Assembly (NCBI GenBank): GCA_937893785.1
Contig: CALCSP010000240.1
Coordinates: 1 to 6,754, forward strand
Reading direction: 5' to 3'
Length of the DNA: 6,754 nt
Source: an uncultured Verrucomicrobiales bacterium
GTDB taxonomy: Bacteria; Verrucomicrobiota; Verrucomicrobiia; Verrucomicrobiales; DEV007
The notes beneath the pieces were generated by a model. It was not told the DNA's origin, did no database searches, and saw nothing but the letters and a program-made list of their open reading frames with translations. The position numbers were made by a program, and so were the translations under genes. The first letter of the stretch is position 1; each line of letters opens with the position of its first letter. Below, piece by piece: positions 6,100 to 6,754 of the stretch.

Positions 6100-6754
6100 G
6101 AAACTTAAGTGCACCACAAAAAAGCGCTGCACAGCGCTGGCTGCCAGTTTCCCTTATATTGACAACAGCTTTTTCGTTCTTTGCTTTACGTGCAGAAGAC
6201 AATGATCACTTAACAATAGAAGTTGTTGAGGCCCTGGAAGAATTATTTCCATCTTTTGATCCACTAATGGTTTCCTCGGTGGATATTCCAACAAAGGATC
6301 AGGTAAATGTTGAGTGTTTGCACTCAGGTTTGTTCTTTAATCTGACTTTCACTCACGCAGGCGAGTTGCTGTCAATGCGCTCCAGCCACTCGAATCAGGA
6401 TAAATTACCCATGCTGAATATTCAGCCCCTCAGTGAAATTCACGTAAGAAGGCTGCCTTTGCGTATTACACATGCTTTGCAACATCAATATCCTGAAATC
6501 GTCATCAACAAGGTTCAGATTATCCAAAGTAGGGTGGATCGGAAGCGTATGTTTCGTATCGAGGCTGATTACTTGGGAGCTTTAATTCATCTGGTCGTGA
6601 ATAAGCATGGCGAAATGGTTGAACTGTCGCTGGACAGTGACCGTGACGGCCTTCCTGATGCAGACGAACTTAGTAAAGGCCTAGACCGCTTTGCCGAGGA
6701 TACTTATAGTGATGGATTTCCAGATGGCATTGAAACCGATTTCTTAGGAGATCC
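6096..6754 (+). CDS. secreted protein with two PepSY-like modules and a TSP3-like calcium repeat (partial, 3' end missing)
   Basis: The reading frame stays open from ATG 6096 to the window edge (219 full codons plus CC, which must encode proline). A signal peptide is clear: basic residues, a hydrophobic core VSLILTTAFSFFAL, and a likely cleavage after ALRA at residue 33. Two segments look like PepSY-like modules, each with a helix, a proline-marked turn and a beta meander: VVEALEELFPSFDP through HAGELLSM (about 43-94) and LPLRITHALQHQYPEI through VNKHGEMVEL (about 120-177). An Asp-rich stretch follows, DSDRDGLPDADELSKGL (180-196) and YSDGFPDGIETDFLGDP (204-220), matching the thrombospondin type 3 calcium-binding pattern. 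These domain calls are by eye. PepSY proteins often neighbour OmpR-type two-component genes, and this gene starts 69 bp after the kinase, so it may be a sensor accessory or target. The missing C-terminus could hold more repeats or an anchor. Confidence 0.8.
   Translation, partial: MRNLSAPQKSAAQRWLPVSLILTTAFSFFALRAEDNDHLTIEVVEALEELFPSFDPLMVSSVDIPTKDQVNVECLHSGLFFNLTFTHAGELLSMRSSHSNQDKLPMLNIQPLSEIHVRRLPLRITHALQHQYPEIVINKVQIIQSRVDRKRMFRIEADYLGALIHLVVNKHGEMVELSLDSDRDGLPDADELSKGLDRFAEDTYSDGFPDGIETDFLGD

Overview
The window is ordinary single-copy bacterial chromosome. GC content is moderate, judged by eye at a little under 50%, and coding is dense. No RNA gene, insertion sequence, phage gene or CRISPR array was seen. 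The best guess for the source is a Verrucomicrobiota bacterium, perhaps from the Opitutae/Puniceicoccales group. Three things suggest this: an ECF sigma factor followed by a single-pass membrane protein with an RLIRLKRYE..P N-terminus, a NAD-dependent DNA ligase clearly longer than usual, and an Asp-rich TSP3-like calcium repeat on a secreted protein. This assignment rests on recall of family patterns, not on a search.

Layout. From 56 to 1171 (+) lie an ECF sigma-70 factor and a small membrane protein that is probably its partner or anti-sigma factor, although it has no zinc anti-sigma motif. From 1200 to 3482 (-) lies ligA, convergent with that pair across only 28 bp. A divergent gap of about 150 bp follows. 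It leads on the + strand into a four-gene block: a tiny His/Asp-rich lipoprotein (3634-3816), an OmpR/PhoB-type response regulator (3912-4595), a CusS-like membrane histidine kinase (4602-6026), and a secreted protein cut by the window end (6096-6754). The secreted protein appears to carry two tandem PepSY-like modules followed by a TSP3-like calcium-binding repeat.

How the genes may work together. The regulator and kinase are 6 bp apart and surely form one two-component system. The genes on either side both encode exported proteins with acidic, potentially metal-binding segments. The simplest reading is a cell-envelope sensing module: the kinase senses the periplasm, and the lipoprotein and PepSY-like protein are either accessories of the sensor or its regulated outputs. 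A ligand such as a divalent metal is an inference from composition and kinase subfamily.

Regulatory structure lies next to this module. A plausible -35/-10 pair precedes the response regulator, with a 7-bp inverted repeat over its -10 and start region. Before the last gene there is a perfect TATAAT, tandem TGTTCA hexamers upstream of it, and a 9-bp inverted repeat that includes the start codon. The last arrangement suggests a regulated and possibly leaderless promoter. No stretch over 300 bp lacks a gene.
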